The position numbers were made by a program, and so were the translations under genes. A stretch of 7,077 bases of DNA from Candidatus Margulisiibacteriota bacterium (GTDB lineage Bacteria; Margulisbacteria; WOR-1; JAKLHX01). Shown in pieces: positions 5,851-7,077 of this stretch. Location of the stretch: the NCBI GenBank assembly GCA_022709925.1, contig JAKLHX010000058.1, positions 1 to 7,077 of the forward strand, given 5' to 3'. Numbering within the stretch: position 1 is the first letter of the stretch; every line of letters begins with the position of its first letter. Under the pieces are notes generated by a model. It was not told the DNA's origin. It was given only the letters and a program-made list of their open reading frames with translations, and did no database searches.

Positions 5851-6666
5851 CTATTGTCCTCCCGCCGCGAGCTGTTGCCTGTATTTTTCAAAATCCGATC
5901 CAAGCAATGCGAGGCGCTCTTCCATAGGTAGAGCGTAATCCATTTGACTCAGATCTTTCCCCTCACTTGCTGCAAGACTTGCCATTTCTAGAAGGATTTT
6001 TGCGTGGACTTCCACCAAATGCGTTCGGTCAAAAGCTTCGAGTGCATTTCCGCCGACAGTGAACAAACCATGATTGCCCATAAGTACCGCATTGTTCATT
6101 TTTATGTTCTCAACTATTACCTTTGCAAGGTTTTCGCTTGCCGGGCCTACATATTTGAACACGGGGATGGCTCTGTCAGTTTTTAATACTGCTACAAAAT
6201 CAGGGGTGAACGGTTCCATTGGATATCCAAGTGTTGCAAAAACAGTGGCATATGTCGGATGCGTATGACAAACGAACTTCACATCAGGTCTTGCTATGTA
6301 CGTGGCAAGATGCATGGGTTTTTCGCAGCTTGGTTTTAAAAGTTTTTCTCCTATGAGCGGAATGACTTCTCCGGTCGCAAGGTCTATGAGGGGGCATTGT
6401 TCAGGGGTCAGTGTCGCTGCTCTGAAACCGGAAGCTTTAAGCGCGACTATTCCGTCCTTTACGCCGCTCCAGTTGCCGCCCATGCCGACAACCAGGTCCC
6501 TTTCCGCGCTCATGCGGGCCATTTCGCAGACGCCTTCTCTGACGTTCATCAAGGACCTTAAGCTTACGCTTGTTCCTGCGCTGTTAACTACGCTTCTCGG
6601 GACGTATATATTCACTCTCCTTAATGCTGACACGGCGTTTCCCTGTACTGCTCTGAAATTGACCAA
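5851..6666 (-). CDS. Class II aldolase/adducin-family protein
   Basis: This 271-residue cytoplasmic protein is probably a zinc-dependent aldolase or related enzyme acting on a sugar phosphate. An unusual N-terminal stretch of about 50 residues precedes the fold. Then come GMGGNWSG (61-68, the family's glycine-rich G-N-x-S element), LTPEQCPLIDLATGE (86-100), KPSCEKPMH (111-119) with the likely catalytic Glu115, the zinc ligands His134 and His136 in VCHTHPTYA, and the third ligand His199 in MGNHGLFTVG. The pattern is that of the fuculose-phosphate or rhamnulose-phosphate aldolase, ribulose-phosphate epimerase and methylthioribulose-phosphate dehydratase superfamily. The substrate cannot be told from sequence. 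Initiation is at TTG, since AAGGAG lies 7 bases upstream and no in-frame ATG fits. Three bases separate its stop from the PHP start, so the two are almost certainly co-expressed. A released DHAP would be usable by the nearby TpiA, but no direct evidence supports this. Confidence 0.88.
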   Translation of the reverse strand: MVNFRAVQGNAVSALRRVNIYVPRSVVNSAGTSVSLRSLMNVREGVCEMARMSAERDLVVGMGGNWSGVKDGIVALKASGFRAATLTPEQCPLIDLATGEVIPLIGEKLLKPSCEKPMHLATYIARPDVKFVCHTHPTYATVFATLGYPMEPFTPDFVAVLKTDRAIPVFKYVGPASENLAKVIVENIKMNNAVLMGNHGLFTVGGNALEAFDRTHLVEVHAKILLEMASLAASEGKDLSQMDYALPMEERLALLGSDFEKYRQQLAAGGQ

Positions 6667-6673
6667 TGTCTTT

Positions 6674-6679
6674 CTCCTT
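6674..6679 (-). promoter_or_regulatory. Ribosome binding site deciding the TTG start of the aldolase gene
   Basis: AAGGAG on the minus strand lies 7 bases before the TTG at 6666. No ATG or GTG in this frame is placed comparably, so the site selects TTG as the start codon. The other minus-strand starts seen here use ATG, so the aldolase may be translated less efficiently than its neighbours. Confidence 0.7.
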
Positions 6680-6693
6680 TTTAGAATAAATTA

Positions 6694-6708
6694 AGGTTAC
6701 ATTAACCT
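6694..6708. promoter_or_regulatory. Short palindrome in the gap before the aldolase gene
   Basis: AGGTTACATTAACCT has perfect 6-bp arms and a 3-base centre. It sits in the AT-rich 74-base gap between the radical SAM gene and the aldolase gene, 27 bases upstream of the aldolase TTG. No good -35/-10 pair was found beside it, and no U-run follows it on the minus strand. It may be an operator or a weak mRNA hairpin. No other function is evident in this gap. Confidence 0.3.
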
Positions 6709-6740
6709 ATCGATTAAAAACGAAGAAAATTTCAATGAAT

Positions 6741-7077
6741 CTAGGTTTTTTGCTGAAATCCCTTCAAACAATAAGGGTCTTGCGCATCCAATGTGCCGTG
6801 AGCATTCCATGCCTGGACCATGCAGCCTCCCCAACAGGTGTGCATATAGTCCTCGCAGGATCGGCATGCGGCTGATTTTCCGGCATGTCTCCAGTCATAT
6901 AGAAGGGGGCTCTTTAGCCAGATGTCCAAAAGGCTGTTCTTTTCATCTATGGTGCCTGCTAAGAATATTTTTCCTTCGTTGATATCTATTGTAAAACCGC
7001 ATGGATATACCTGACCAAGATGGGTCACTGCAAATCCCCACAATCCTGCCCCGCATGAAAAAGGCCTTCCCGGATCA
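6741..7077 (-). CDS. Radical SAM protein, C-terminal SPASM domain, cut by window edge
   Basis: Only the last 111 residues are present; the start and the CxxxCxxC radical SAM core lie beyond the right edge. The visible part opens with PFSCGAGLWGFAVTHLGQVYPCGF, giving Cys, then 12 residues, then Gly-x4-Cys. It continues with CRSCEDYMHTCWGGC (Cx2Cx6Cx3C) and ends with DPYC. These seven cysteines fit the SPASM auxiliary 4Fe-4S cluster arrangement, with one residue more than the common Cx2Cx5Cx3C. SPASM proteins include peptide-modifying enzymes (PqqE and mycofactocin types), sulfatase maturases and some small-molecule enzymes. The subgroup cannot be told without the N-terminus. The reading frame ends with TAG at 6741, 74 bases before the aldolase gene on the same strand, so it may be the upstream member of the same operon. 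No precursor-peptide gene is visible in the gap. Confidence 0.85.
   Translation of the reverse strand, partial: DPGRPFSCGAGLWGFAVTHLGQVYPCGFTIDINEGKIFLAGTIDEKNSLLDIWLKSPLLYDWRHAGKSAACRSCEDYMHTCWGGCMVQAWNAHGTLDAQDPYCLKGFQQKT

Noticed and set aside
6667..6740. A RiPP precursor-peptide gene beside the SPASM protein
   Set aside because: The 74-base gap holds no start codon with a usable RBS followed by an open frame other than the aldolase start. Any precursor would have to lie beyond the right edge.

Overview
The window reads as the chromosome of a mid-GC bacterium that is probably a strict or facultative anaerobe with fermentative sugar metabolism. That inference rests on a class-I-type hybrid cluster protein, a long-form pyrophosphate-dependent phosphofructokinase in place of the ATP enzyme, and a radical SAM/SPASM protein. 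The organism cannot be named from this sequence. No tRNA, rRNA, CRISPR array, insertion sequence or phage signature was seen, and no stretch over 300 bases lacks a gene.

Layout from left to right. (1) 1-521, minus strand: the N-terminal third of hcp, cut by the window edge. Just upstream (552-582) is a near-consensus promoter whose spacer and -10 box lie inside a 25-bp palindrome, and a second, related palindrome sits behind the -35 box. (2) 627-3023, minus strand: a two-gene glycolytic operon, tpiA then pfp, 12 bases apart, with the pfp ribosome binding site overlapping the tpiA stop codon. (3) 3114-4514, plus strand: pyk, divergent from tpiA across a 90-base gap. Its perfect TATAAT lies so close to the ATG that the mRNA may be leaderless. 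(4) 4522-6666, minus strand: a class II aldolase gene followed 3 bases later by a PHP-domain protein gene. The PHP gene converges on pyk with 7 bases between the stop codons. (5) 6741-7077, minus strand: the C-terminal SPASM domain of a radical SAM protein, cut by the right edge.

How the genes fit together. PFP, TpiA and pyruvate kinase cover the committed, triose-interconverting and ATP-yielding steps of glycolysis, so this is an energy-metabolism cluster with a PPi-saving entry step. The aldolase/PHP pair is translationally coupled and looks like part of an uncharacterised pathway. If the aldolase releases DHAP, as many class II sugar-phosphate aldolases do, its product would feed directly into TpiA, but this is inference. 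Hcp is a nitrosative-stress and redox protein and appears to be separately regulated.

The most interesting signals are the palindromic operator inside the hcp promoter, the uncharacterised rSAM-aldolase-PHP locus with an atypical PHP metal site, the possibly leaderless pyk, and a terminator-like hairpin inside pyk that faces the convergent operon.
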